From Bacteriovorax stolpii (GTDB lineage Bacteria > Bdellovibrionota > Bacteriovoracia > Bacteriovoracales > Bacteriovoracaceae), in assembly GCA_945862475.1 (NCBI GenBank), contig CAMAYW010000037.1:1-11640 (forward strand): DNA of 11,640 nt. The letters are read 5' to 3'. Positions 1 to 6,608 of this stretch are shown piece by piece; position 1 is the stretch's first letter, and the number at the start of each line of letters is the position of its first letter. Made by a program: the position numbers and the translations under genes. The notes below the pieces were generated by a model. That model saw only the letters and a list, made by a program, of their open reading frames with translations. It did no database searches and had not been told where the DNA came from.

Positions 1-1
1 A

Positions 2-352
2 TCATTAACTTCTGAATTGAAATTGGCAGAAAATCGTTCACAGGACCCATTTTATCAATTTGATGCGTTAGCTCCTGAGCTCCAGCATTTTGATAATTAC
101 GTTGAGATCAAACTAAAAGTTCCTGAATATTCAAAACAAGACCTGCAGCTCACCTTGAATGATAAAGTGGCCATTCTTACTTATAATCGACGCTACAGTG
201 ACGCCAGTAAGGACTCCATTGGCACGATAAATAAAGTGAATAAGATAGAATCATTCACGACTCGCCTTGAAACGGAATATCACTTAGATCCAAAATCAGT
301 TCAAGCAAAATACGAAAATGGAGTCATGCTTTACACGATAAAGAAGACCTAA
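2..352 (+). CDS. Hsp20/alpha-crystallin-family small heat-shock protein, 5' end outside the window
   Basis: The frame is open from the left window edge with no stop, so the gene probably starts upstream. A TTG at 17 is an internal start option, but no ribosome binding site precedes it. The visible ~116 residues contain an alpha-crystallin-like domain. A strand reading DNYVEIKLKVPEYSKQDL corresponds to the family's 'vdlPGvkkedi' segment. NDKVAILTYNRR corresponds to the 'dn.L.I.geR' segment. The last part, a charged stretch, then FTTRLETEYHLDPKSVQAKYENGVML, corresponds to 'F.r.f.LP..vd...i.A...nGvL'. Such proteins are ATP-independent cytoplasmic holdases that bind unfolding proteins as oligomers. 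The C-terminal IxI oligomerisation motif is not evident; the protein ends just after the last strand (TIKKT). The stop codon TAA overlaps the stop of the convergent acylphosphatase gene. The family call rests on pattern only, because sequence identity in this fold is low. Confidence 0.68.
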   Translation, partial: SLTSELKLAENRSQDPFYQFDALAPELQHFDNYVEIKLKVPEYSKQDLQLTLNDKVAILTYNRRYSDASKDSIGTINKVNKIESFTTRLETEYHLDPKSVQAKYENGVMLYTIKKT

Positions 353-633
353 TCCGACAGTGCCGCAAATTCCGAGAATTCCAGTCTGTTAATTTGAATT
401 AAATCTTGAGTAATTTCTCTTACTTCTGCTTTCGGAGGACCTTTATTACAGAAACGATGAAGCTCTTTTAAGGCTTCAATATCCCCTTGCGCTAGAACAT
501 GAACAGATCCATCGGGCATGTTTCGAACATGGCCAACAATGGGAAGAGAATTTGAAAGGACAAAGTCGACCACGCTGTAGCGAAAACCAACTCTCTGAAC
601 CTTACCTTTAATTATTAGTGTCATTTGTAACAT
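349..633 (-). CDS. Acylphosphatase
   Basis: A 94-residue protein, close to the usual ~90 residues of acylphosphatase, which hydrolyses the carboxyl-phosphate bond of acyl phosphates in the cytoplasm. Starting from MLQMTLIIKG, the first signature reads GKVQRVGFRY and contains the substrate-binding arginine of 'VGFR'. The second reads GHVRNMPDGSV and contains the catalytic asparagine. The usual downstream block (AQGDIEALKELHRFCNKGPPKAEV) is also present. The oddity is Arg where the family has Gly in VQGVxFR; the codon is AGA, one base away from GGA. I chose the ATG at 633; ATG at 624 (MTLIIKG) is equally possible. Neither has a convincing ribosome binding site. A longer frame from a TTG at 705 would overlap the divergent gene and adds residues with no family match. 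The stop TAG shares bases with the convergent Hsp20 stop. Confidence 0.85.
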   Translation of the reverse strand: MLQMTLIIKGKVQRVGFRYSVVDFVLSNSLPIVGHVRNMPDGSVHVLAQGDIEALKELHRFCNKGPPKAEVREITQDLIQINRLEFSEFAALSD

Positions 634-680
634 GTCAGTATTTTCGCAAAAAAGTGAAGGAGATGTCCACCCCTTCAGGT

Positions 681-686
681 TAGAAT
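681..686 (+). promoter_or_regulatory. Possible -10 element for a leaderless transcript of the App1-like gene
   Basis: TAGAAT matches the sigma70 -10 consensus at five of six positions and lies 6 nt before the ATG at 693, so transcription would begin at about the A of the start codon. No matching -35 hexamer is seen 16-18 nt upstream, where AGGAGA-like sequence is found. This is a weak single-element call. Confidence 0.25.
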
Positions 687-692
687 AGAGGC

Positions 693-1781
693 ATGAGGCG
701 CCCAAAATTAGTTCATTTTACAGGAATTGAATCAGATGAATATATTCATATTCGCGCATCAATGACTTATTCGTCTCAGGGTAAATTTGAGATCCTGGAT
801 GAAATTAACCAAAACTTAAAAGAAATTGTGCCTACTAAGCCAATTCAGAGTATGGGGCTTCTTTCATCGAATGAATTCCGTTTAAAAGTCCTTGGTTTAT
901 CCGACGATGATACAGAAGTGATCGTTCGAAGCTTTGACTCAGATTCCTTTGGTAATTTTAATTTCAAATTGCCGCAGCCTGAAGCGAAGAATGTAAAAAA
1001 AATAAAGCTCTTTGAAACGAAATCCCATCGTGGACTAGATCTTCTCATTGGAAGTTTTATTCCGACAAGAATTCAAAATCCTAAAAAAATTATCATTACT
1101 GATTTTGATAAAACCTTAGTCGATACCAGATATTCATCTTTGAAAGAATTATACTTATCACTAAGAAATCCCATTCATTATTTTCCACCTGTTGATAATT
1201 CAATTACACTCCTTAAAGATTTTATAAAGGATGACTATCAACCATTTATTGTATCTGCGTCTCCTCATTTTTATGAAAATGCAATTCGAGACTGGCTTTA
1301 CCAAAGACAAATTTTTACAGGAAATATATTTTTAAAAGACTATCGAAACATTTTTTCTTTTTTTGAGGGAGATCTTTCAACAAAAGATCTAAAGTCTCAA
1401 GGATTCTATAAATTAAACACCATCGTTAACATTCTTTTAATGACTGGAATTCCTGATGATCTCATTCTTGTGGGTGATGGTTTTGAATCAGATACCATTA
1501 TTTATTTAACTTTAGCCGCAGTTCTCGTTGGAAGATATGATCCATGGACTTTATGGAACAATATAAAAAAAGAGGAATCATTTCGCCTGACAAATCAGCA
1601 ACATTTTAGATTCCTCTCAAAGTTTTACCAATTGAAAAATATGAGTGACGCTCATCCTAAGGGCAAACTAAATATCTACATCCGTTGCAAACCTCACATG
1701 CTTGAACATTTAGAGAACAGAACATTCAAGCTTGATTTTGCAAACCATTTAAAACACTTAGTCCATTACTACGTAGGTTAA
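693..1781 (+). CDS. App1/DUF2183-type HAD phosphatase (phosphatidate phosphatase-like)
   Basis: A 362-residue soluble protein without a signal peptide. Residues ~60-125 form a beta-rich N-terminal part, as in App1-family proteins. The catalytic half follows, with HAD motifs in order: motif I D137-F-D139-K-T141 (nucleophile and acid/base aspartates), motif II around S188-A-S190, a motif III lysine in YKLNTI (about K240), and motif IV VGDGFESD with D262 and D267. The spacing and the 'K..I...L......lvLiGD...D..iY' block are those of the App1 catalytic domain (DUF2183), whose yeast member dephosphorylates phosphatidic acid to diacylglycerol. Substrate here is inferred. The start at 693 has only AGAGG one base upstream, too close for a normal ribosome binding site, whereas a -10-like TAGAAT sits at 681-686, so a leaderless transcript is possible. 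Two bases separate it from the next gene, which suggests cotranscription. Confidence 0.75.
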   Translation: MRRPKLVHFTGIESDEYIHIRASMTYSSQGKFEILDEINQNLKEIVPTKPIQSMGLLSSNEFRLKVLGLSDDDTEVIVRSFDSDSFGNFNFKLPQPEAKNVKKIKLFETKSHRGLDLLIGSFIPTRIQNPKKIIITDFDKTLVDTRYSSLKELYLSLRNPIHYFPPVDNSITLLKDFIKDDYQPFIVSASPHFYENAIRDWLYQRQIFTGNIFLKDYRNIFSFFEGDLSTKDLKSQGFYKLNTIVNILLMTGIPDDLILVGDGFESDTIIYLTLAAVLVGRYDPWTLWNNIKKEESFRLTNQQHFRFLSKFYQLKNMSDAHPKGKLNIYIRCKPHMLEHLENRTFKLDFANHLKHLVHYYVG

Positions 1782-1783
1782 AT

Positions 1784-3331
1784 ATGAAGACTAAAATTAT
1801 ACCTCTTATTGGAGATCCAATTGAAAACTTCTATCAGCTCGGATTAAGAGAGAAAGAATCATTTTTTAAACTAGAAACCAGAATCAAAAATCTCCTCTCA
1901 ACAAGTTCCATCTTAAAATTTGGACAAGAACTCCTGTTAAGGGCGAAGGTGCTCATACATAAGAAAGAAGATTCTCTGTTTGCAAAATGTATCAATTCTT
2001 ACTCTCAAGGCCTAGGGATAGATCCAGCTCGCTATTACACGTTCATTTCGCTTTTTGAACTGGCAGCTCACTTCGGACAAACGTATCCAGAACTTAAAGG
2101 TATTATTCCTGGTTGTACGAGTCTTTTTGTTAAAAACAATAACGAAATAACACATACAAGACTTCTGGATTTTCCTCTCATCGGTTTTTTCGACGAAGCC
2201 CCTAGGCTTTATTACTGGCAATCTGAAGGTAGGTCCCCACTACTTATTTATAGCACGGAAGGAATGGCGCCTCTCTTTTTGCAAGGATTGCATGGATCTG
2301 GAATAAGTTTTGCTCTCCATCATAAACCGGGAAATCTTTATTTTAATGATGGAGAAAGTATTTTTCAGATTCTTTTTGAGTCCTTATTTCAAGCAAATCA
2401 TTTTTTGGAACTCAAAAAAGAGTTAAAAAAGAAAAAATCCATAACAAAATGGTCAATACTCCTCTTGGAAAAACTTGGCCATGTTCACGTGCTCGATATT
2501 GAAGGGCCTGCTCAAGATGTTGAGTCTTATAATTTAAATGAAACATCTCCTCTCATCTTTACTAATATTCCATTAAAAATGGAGCATGATGGATTTGATT
2601 CTTTTCTTCGTTTTTCAGAAAATAGACAAGATTGGATAAAGGAAAAGATTCAAGTAAAGAAAGAGACACACCCCCTCGACATCATGACAAATATTGAGGA
2701 TCAGAAAACAAAGAATTGGATCCATCCAACAGCCACTCTTTCTACCGTTGCTGCCTGGCATGTCAATTTAACCAAGGGTTTTATCGACATGAAAGAGGGT
2801 GAATCTGCATTAACTTCATCTGATCAAATTCTTCGAGTTAATCTTTCTCAACAAAACGACATCTCGATTTTAAAAAAAGAAGGCCCTCTAAAGCCAATGG
2901 AAAAAGCATGGAAAAAAGCTGCCCTTGCACAAAGTTCATTTGATCAAGGGAGCTATGATCTTGCCTACCATCAACTTCAAATGGCCGAAAGCATCATGCC
3001 TCATCCCATTTGGAAGCAAATTTTTAGTTTCTATCTATGCGTTTGGGACTTTAAATTTATTAGTAATGATACTGAATTATCCCTTGTCTATAAAAAATTA
3101 AAGACTCTCCAATTACCGCCACTCCTAAAGGATCAGTGGCTCATGCAAGTCATGCGAATGGAAAAAAAATTAGATTTATCCCCTACGGTCTTTTATACCG
3201 ATGTCACAAAACCCAATCAGAACTTATTTCAGAAAGAAAAATTGGCCTCGAGACCAGTCTTTTCAACTTGGATGAAGTTGGTTTATCCTCGCATAGAAGT
3301 TCTGGATATTTTTTCTCCACACGATAGGTAA
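1784..3331 (+). CDS. Ntn-hydrolase of the acid ceramidase / NAAA / C45 acyltransferase type
   Basis: A 515-residue protein with no visible signal peptide. The key region is G110-C111-T112-S113 followed by R126-L-L-D129-F-P. This matches the autocatalytic site of N-terminal-nucleophile amidases: in mammalian NAAA and acid ceramidase it reads CTSI...GRN(L/M)D(Y/F), and in penicillin acyltransferase GCTT...NWDF. By analogy the chain would be cut before Cys111, giving a ~110-residue alpha part and a ~405-residue beta part with Cys as nucleophile. Downstream, LHGSGISFALHHKPG (about 168-182) and TLSTVAAWHVNLTKGFIDMKEG (about 317-338) look like the family's later beta strands. The C-terminal ~150 residues are helical and may be an added domain. 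Such enzymes cleave or transfer acyl amides; the substrate is unknown, though the phosphatase next door suggests a lipid. The usual Asn of RN(L/M)D is Leu here. Start ATG lies 2 nt after the previous stop, with TAGG upstream. Confidence 0.66.
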   Translation: MKTKIIPLIGDPIENFYQLGLREKESFFKLETRIKNLLSTSSILKFGQELLLRAKVLIHKKEDSLFAKCINSYSQGLGIDPARYYTFISLFELAAHFGQTYPELKGIIPGCTSLFVKNNNEITHTRLLDFPLIGFFDEAPRLYYWQSEGRSPLLIYSTEGMAPLFLQGLHGSGISFALHHKPGNLYFNDGESIFQILFESLFQANHFLELKKELKKKKSITKWSILLLEKLGHVHVLDIEGPAQDVESYNLNETSPLIFTNIPLKMEHDGFDSFLRFSENRQDWIKEKIQVKKETHPLDIMTNIEDQKTKNWIHPTATLSTVAAWHVNLTKGFIDMKEGESALTSSDQILRVNLSQQNDISILKKEGPLKPMEKAWKKAALAQSSFDQGSYDLAYHQLQMAESIMPHPIWKQIFSFYLCVWDFKFISNDTELSLVYKKLKTLQLPPLLKDQWLMQVMRMEKKLDLSPTVFYTDVTKPNQNLFQKEKLASRPVFSTWMKLVYPRIEVLDIFSPHDR

Positions 3332-3342
3332 GGAAACGAATT

Positions 3343-3912
3343 ATGGGTTTAATGTATGTATTCCCCATCTCAACTGAAGAAGAAGATTTTGTCATTAAAG
3401 ATGAAGGCTCACTTACTTTAAAAACCTATGGACTACCCTACATCTTTTGGATTTATGGTATTTGTATTATTTCCGTCATTCTTTTTATGTTTTTAGCGAT
3501 CAAAGAACCCGTGCTTAAATTAATTTCACTTGGTGATGGCCAAGATGCCTCTCTAGGATATGGCCTATTAACCTTTATTAGTCTTTTACCGCTTTCAATT
3601 CTAGGATTCTTTTTCTACGAAAAAAGAATCATCAAAAATAAGTTTGAGATTAAAATTGTGCATAAAATATTTGGTCTTAATTTTTTCTCTGAATCTTTTA
3701 TTCTTGATGAAGAACAGCCATTTACAGTTAGCTCATTTTTGTCCACTCCTAATGTCGCAAGATTAAATTCGAACGAGGAAAATCTTGGTTTTCAGAATAA
3801 GGGCTATTTTATCTTGTGGATAAAAACGAAAGAAGGTAAAAAAATTCAGATCGACAGACATTCAAGAAAAGTGGACTTAGATAAATTAAAACAACTGTTG
3901 GAAGAGCATTAG
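3343..3912 (+). CDS. Two-helix membrane protein of unknown function
   Basis: A 189-residue protein. Two hydrophobic segments are visible at about residues 32-53 (LPYIFWIYGICIISVILFMF) and 72-92 (GYGLLTFISLLPLSILGFFF), joined by a short polar loop. They are followed by a positively charged YEKRIIKNK, which predicts that the ~95-residue C-terminal part is cytoplasmic. That tail alternates strands (FEIKIVHKIFG, GYFILWIKTKEGKKIQID) and ends in a charged helix. The layout resembles small membrane proteins with a PH-like tail, but I recognise no family. The start is supported by AAGGAA (3330-3335), 7 nt upstream. It lies 11 nt after the Ntn-hydrolase gene, so it is probably the third gene of that operon. 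Its TAG stop overlaps the TAA stop of the convergent gene. Confidence 0.72.
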   Translation: MGLMYVFPISTEEEDFVIKDEGSLTLKTYGLPYIFWIYGICIISVILFMFLAIKEPVLKLISLGDGQDASLGYGLLTFISLLPLSILGFFFYEKRIIKNKFEIKIVHKIFGLNFFSESFILDEEQPFTVSSFLSTPNVARLNSNEENLGFQNKGYFILWIKTKEGKKIQIDRHSRKVDLDKLKQLLEEH

Positions 3913-4781
3913 TATAAGTGCTGAACTCCAAATCCGTATCTCATGCCGTTAAAACTTGGAGCAGAGTCTTGATAAGGAGAAGGATTATCAAAGGTCAATA
4001 AACCTGTATGATAAAGCCCTCCACTGAGGTGAATGGCCCAGTGACTGTTAAGTAAGTAACGTAAATTTAAACCTGAACCTACGCTGTATCCATAACTTCT
4101 AGACCTAAAGTCTTCGCCCACACTGTAAGTAACAAAAGGAATGGATAAGGCAGCGAACTCAACTCTTGCGGTGAATTTTTTTGATTCAAAAAATCTTCGA
4201 GAAACTCCAAAACCAAATTCACTTGCTCTGTAGGCCTGCCCCTTGAGAGTCGAAAACATGTAATTAATTATGACCTGAAGATCAAGTTTTTCAGAAATTT
4301 TTGACTCACCTTTTATCGAGAGCCCATGCCAATTAAATACATTTTTATCCACCACTTCACCGTTTTCGTTATCCAGACGAATTTGTGAATTAAACTGATA
4401 ATAAGAAACTGAAAGATTTGATAGTGACTGAGTATTGGTACTTCTTTGAAATCTCTCTGCAGTTAGCCTATTGGAGTCCATACTCTCTTTTTCCGTTGAG
4501 ACGTCTGCTACTTTTATGTAAGCAATTTTGCCGGATACTATGACAGAGTAGACCTGAAAATTATTTTGAGTTTTATCACCGATCAGAATTTTTTTACCTT
4601 TTGTGATAAAGCCAATCGGACTAGACGTGTCCATATCCGAGTAAATCACTGCCTTATCCGCTGTAATAATTGCCTCTTGAACTGCCCATGAAATTTGGCA
4701 GCAAAACAACATGACAACAATAACCAACGAGATTGGATGGATTATAAATCTTAGATATTTAAGTGATTTAGGAGATGTCAT
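3909..4781 (-). CDS. Secreted SH3-like domain protein with predicted C-terminal outer-membrane beta-barrel
   Basis: A 290-residue protein. It opens with a signal peptide: basic residues in the first 11, a hydrophobic core at about 12-28 and a likely cleavage after S-W-A33. Residues ~36-95 (ITADKAVIYSDMDTSSPIGF, then KGKKILIGDK and GKIAYIKVADV) look like a bacterial SH3 domain, with the 'a.vy...s..s.vig.l..G..v.v' pattern. A polar linker at about 96-115 follows. From ~118 to the end there are alternating amphipathic strands rich in Tyr, Phe, Ser and Gly (LSVSYYQFNSQIRL, FGFGVSRRFF, YSVGSGLNLRYLL, WAIHLSGGLYHTG), finishing with GFGVQHLY. A terminal aromatic residue is typical of outer-membrane barrels recognised by BamA. 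SH3 domains often bind cell-wall peptides, so a barrel tethered to peptidoglycan is plausible but inferred. A weak GAGGG lies upstream of the ATG. Confidence 0.68.
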   Translation of the reverse strand: MTSPKSLKYLRFIIHPISLVIVVMLFCCQISWAVQEAIITADKAVIYSDMDTSSPIGFITKGKKILIGDKTQNNFQVYSVIVSGKIAYIKVADVSTEKESMDSNRLTAERFQRSTNTQSLSNLSVSYYQFNSQIRLDNENGEVVDKNVFNWHGLSIKGESKISEKLDLQVIINYMFSTLKGQAYRASEFGFGVSRRFFESKKFTARVEFAALSIPFVTYSVGEDFRSRSYGYSVGSGLNLRYLLNSHWAIHLSGGLYHTGLLTFDNPSPYQDSAPSFNGMRYGFGVQHLY

Positions 4782-4958
4782 GTTTTTTCCGACCCTCTTA
4801 GTCTGAAAAGTGAGACGCTATTAAAGAATGGACCTCATTGGTTAAAGTTTAACCCGAGGAGAAAAAAAAGAGGAGTAAAAAACACACCCACTAAATTTCT
4901 TTTTCCTATTACCGAATAGTTGGAAAGAGAACCTGGATTATCTCTCGAAGGAATGATT
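4782..4958. promoter_or_regulatory. Divergent intergenic region between the barrel protein and the lipoprotein
   Basis: These 177 nt must hold promoters for both divergent genes. A purine-rich tract (4857-4879) and an AT-rich segment (4891-4910) are visible. I do not see a confident -35/-10 pair in either direction. A perfect palindrome at 4840-4854 is listed separately. The ribosome binding site of the lipoprotein gene (AAGGA, 4948-4952) lies at its right end. Confidence 0.5.
4840..4854. repeat. Perfect palindrome, candidate operator
   Basis: GGTTAAA-G-TTTAACC is an inverted repeat with 7-bp arms around a single central base. It lies 58 nt upstream of the barrel-protein ATG and 104 nt upstream of the lipoprotein ATG, a suitable place for a dimeric regulator acting on either promoter. 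The arms are AT-rich and no T tract follows, so it is unlikely to be a terminator. Confidence 0.4.
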
Positions 4959-6575
4959 ATGAAAAAGGTGACTAAACTTTCTTATCTCACAATGGCCATA
5001 CTCTTGGTGAGTTGTAATGAAAAAGTTTCTCCTGAATTACTTCAATCAAATACAACTGCACCAACAACAGTAGCGGTTCCACCTGAAGAATATTATTTTT
5101 CAGTGACAGACAAATCTCCCCTTATGCAAGGATACAAACTTCATAAAACAGGGCCACTCAATAAGTCAGCTCTTTGTGAAGTGAGAAATACCACGGGCAT
5201 GTCGAACGAAATTTTTGTTGGGGATCAAGTTTCTAACGATATTAGTTGTTTTTTTGAAGCAGAAGAACTTAGTCTACTTCATGGTGGATTCAGTTTTGCG
5301 GTTAATGCTAGTAAGAACACTTGTGATTATGTGGGATACTCTCCCTTTGGATACTATGACTGGAGACCTGGGAACTCAACGGCCACATACAATTATGTGA
5401 GTTGTTCTAGTATTGCGGATACACTATCTTCGCATGTACAAACTCAGTTATCATCTTTAGGTGTTGTCACCACAAATTCTAATGGATCCTCACAGTGCGG
5501 GGACTATTTTATTGATCCATCAACTGATCCCACGAATATTTTCTCATCGAGTAGAGAAAAATTTACTCTTGCTGATGAAGCAGATCTTTGTCGATTTAAT
5601 TATGCACCTGATGGACCTAGCTGTGACATTGGTACCATCACCATTAATGAATACCAAATAACTTATACCGAACCCCAAGCTGGACCACCTTTTGTTCCTG
5701 CAAGTTGGAAAACGACTAAGAGTACAAGGAAACTTAACTGTGGTGGGAAAGTGACCAATTGTGTTTCTGGACCAGTGGCCGAAATGAAATCGGGAGTGAG
5801 TAAATTTACAGAAATCACCAACACTAACCTAAATGAAGAATATACCAAAGACTATTCTTACGGTGGTCTTCAGCAGGGATTTAGGTCTGTAAAGAGTTAC
5901 ACAAACTACAGACGTGATCTCGCCTCTAAAAACATTGATTTCATGACATCGAATATCGGATCACCGGTCTACACAGGTATTTGGAATACGAGTTTTGATC
6001 TTAACAGAATCTTTGATCCTCAAGTGATGGATTTCTACTCAAATAATAAAAAGCTTGATGGATCTACACTCATTACTTCGATCGGATCGCCAACTTTCGA
6101 TAATCTTACAGAATCGATAAGAGACAAAAGATTCAAGGCTATACCTCTCGCAGCAGATCCATTCATGGCCGTCCGTGATCCATCCTTATTAGGAGTGTAT
6201 TACCCAGTTAATCCGTTTTACACCTTTTATTGCTTTGATAAAGCCTTTGACGTGAAAGCAAGAATTAGAATGGTTGTGCGTGAATGGGACCGAATCTTTC
6301 CAACAGATACGAGTGACCTGGAACTCTTATCCGATTTAGGTAAAGGGGTGAATGCACGACAAGATAGTACAGTTGTTTACGAGGTTCCCGGCGATAGTGA
6401 TGGGTGGTTATATATAAACGACCTTGAGGACTGGGATGATCATATACCGATGCAGAGAACACCTGGGGTCTTTGTTCCGACAGCTACGATCTGGCAGCCT
6501 CTTCCAACAGCAGGTTTCCCACAAGGCTTCTTTAATCCCGCTTATTTCACCAACGGAATTGATGCTATAGACTAA
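4959..6575 (+). CDS. Large cysteine-rich lipoprotein of unknown function
   Basis: A 538-residue protein. I chose the ATG at 4959 because AAGGA (4948-4952) sits 6 nt before it and because it gives a clean lipoprotein signal: MKKVTKLSYL, a hydrophobic core, then the lipobox L-V-S-C19. Starts further upstream (TTG at 4920, ATG at 4953) put extra charged residues ahead of the signal. After Cys19 comes a Thr/Pro-rich spacer (about 27-42). The folded part has ten further cysteines spread from LCEVRN to the YCFDKAF region near residue 430, an even number that would allow five disulfides in the periplasm or on the surface. It is rich in Asp, Tyr, Ser and Asn. I recognise no enzyme motif or known domain. 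It stands alone between a divergent promoter region and a terminator, so it is probably monocistronic. Residue +2 after the lipid Cys is Asn, not Asp, which by E. coli rules would favour outer-membrane sorting. Confidence 0.75.
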   Translation: MKKVTKLSYLTMAILLVSCNEKVSPELLQSNTTAPTTVAVPPEEYYFSVTDKSPLMQGYKLHKTGPLNKSALCEVRNTTGMSNEIFVGDQVSNDISCFFEAEELSLLHGGFSFAVNASKNTCDYVGYSPFGYYDWRPGNSTATYNYVSCSSIADTLSSHVQTQLSSLGVVTTNSNGSSQCGDYFIDPSTDPTNIFSSSREKFTLADEADLCRFNYAPDGPSCDIGTITINEYQITYTEPQAGPPFVPASWKTTKSTRKLNCGGKVTNCVSGPVAEMKSGVSKFTEITNTNLNEEYTKDYSYGGLQQGFRSVKSYTNYRRDLASKNIDFMTSNIGSPVYTGIWNTSFDLNRIFDPQVMDFYSNNKKLDGSTLITSIGSPTFDNLTESIRDKRFKAIPLAADPFMAVRDPSLLGVYYPVNPFYTFYCFDKAFDVKARIRMVVREWDRIFPTDTSDLELLSDLGKGVNARQDSTVVYEVPGDSDGWLYINDLEDWDDHIPMQRTPGVFVPTATIWQPLPTAGFPQGFFNPAYFTNGIDAID

Positions 6576-6580
6576 AAAAA

Positions 6581-6604
6581 AAAGGCCCTCAACTGAGGGC
6601 CTTT
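6581..6604. terminator. Rho-independent terminator, bidirectional, strongest for the - strand operon
   Basis: A perfect 10-bp stem (AAAGGCCCTC, 6581-6590, pairing with GAGGGCCTTT, 6595-6604) encloses a 4-nt loop AACT. On the - strand it starts 4 nt after the POT transporter stop and is followed by an unbroken T run (complement of the A run 6574-6583), the classic form. On the + strand it follows the lipoprotein stop by 5 nt, with only a broken T tract (CTTTCATTTT). Confidence 0.93.
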
Positions 6605-6608
6605 CATT

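Noticed and set aside
634..705. N-terminal extension of the acylphosphatase from a TTG at 705
   Set aside because: It adds 24 residues with no family match, overlaps the start of the divergent gene and has no ribosome binding site; ATG at 633 or 624 gives the normal length.
3136..3327. 63-residue + strand frame inside the Ntn-hydrolase gene
   Set aside because: Overlaps a longer, better supported gene in another frame and lacks a ribosome binding site or a domain.
4857..4879. Purine-rich tract as a ribosome binding site for a small leader ORF
   Set aside because: No start codon with a supportable reading frame follows within a useful distance.
4920..4958. TTG start for the lipoprotein gene
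   Set aside because: The ATG at 4959 has a well-spaced AAGGA and gives a standard lipoprotein signal; the upstream residues are charged and would spoil it.
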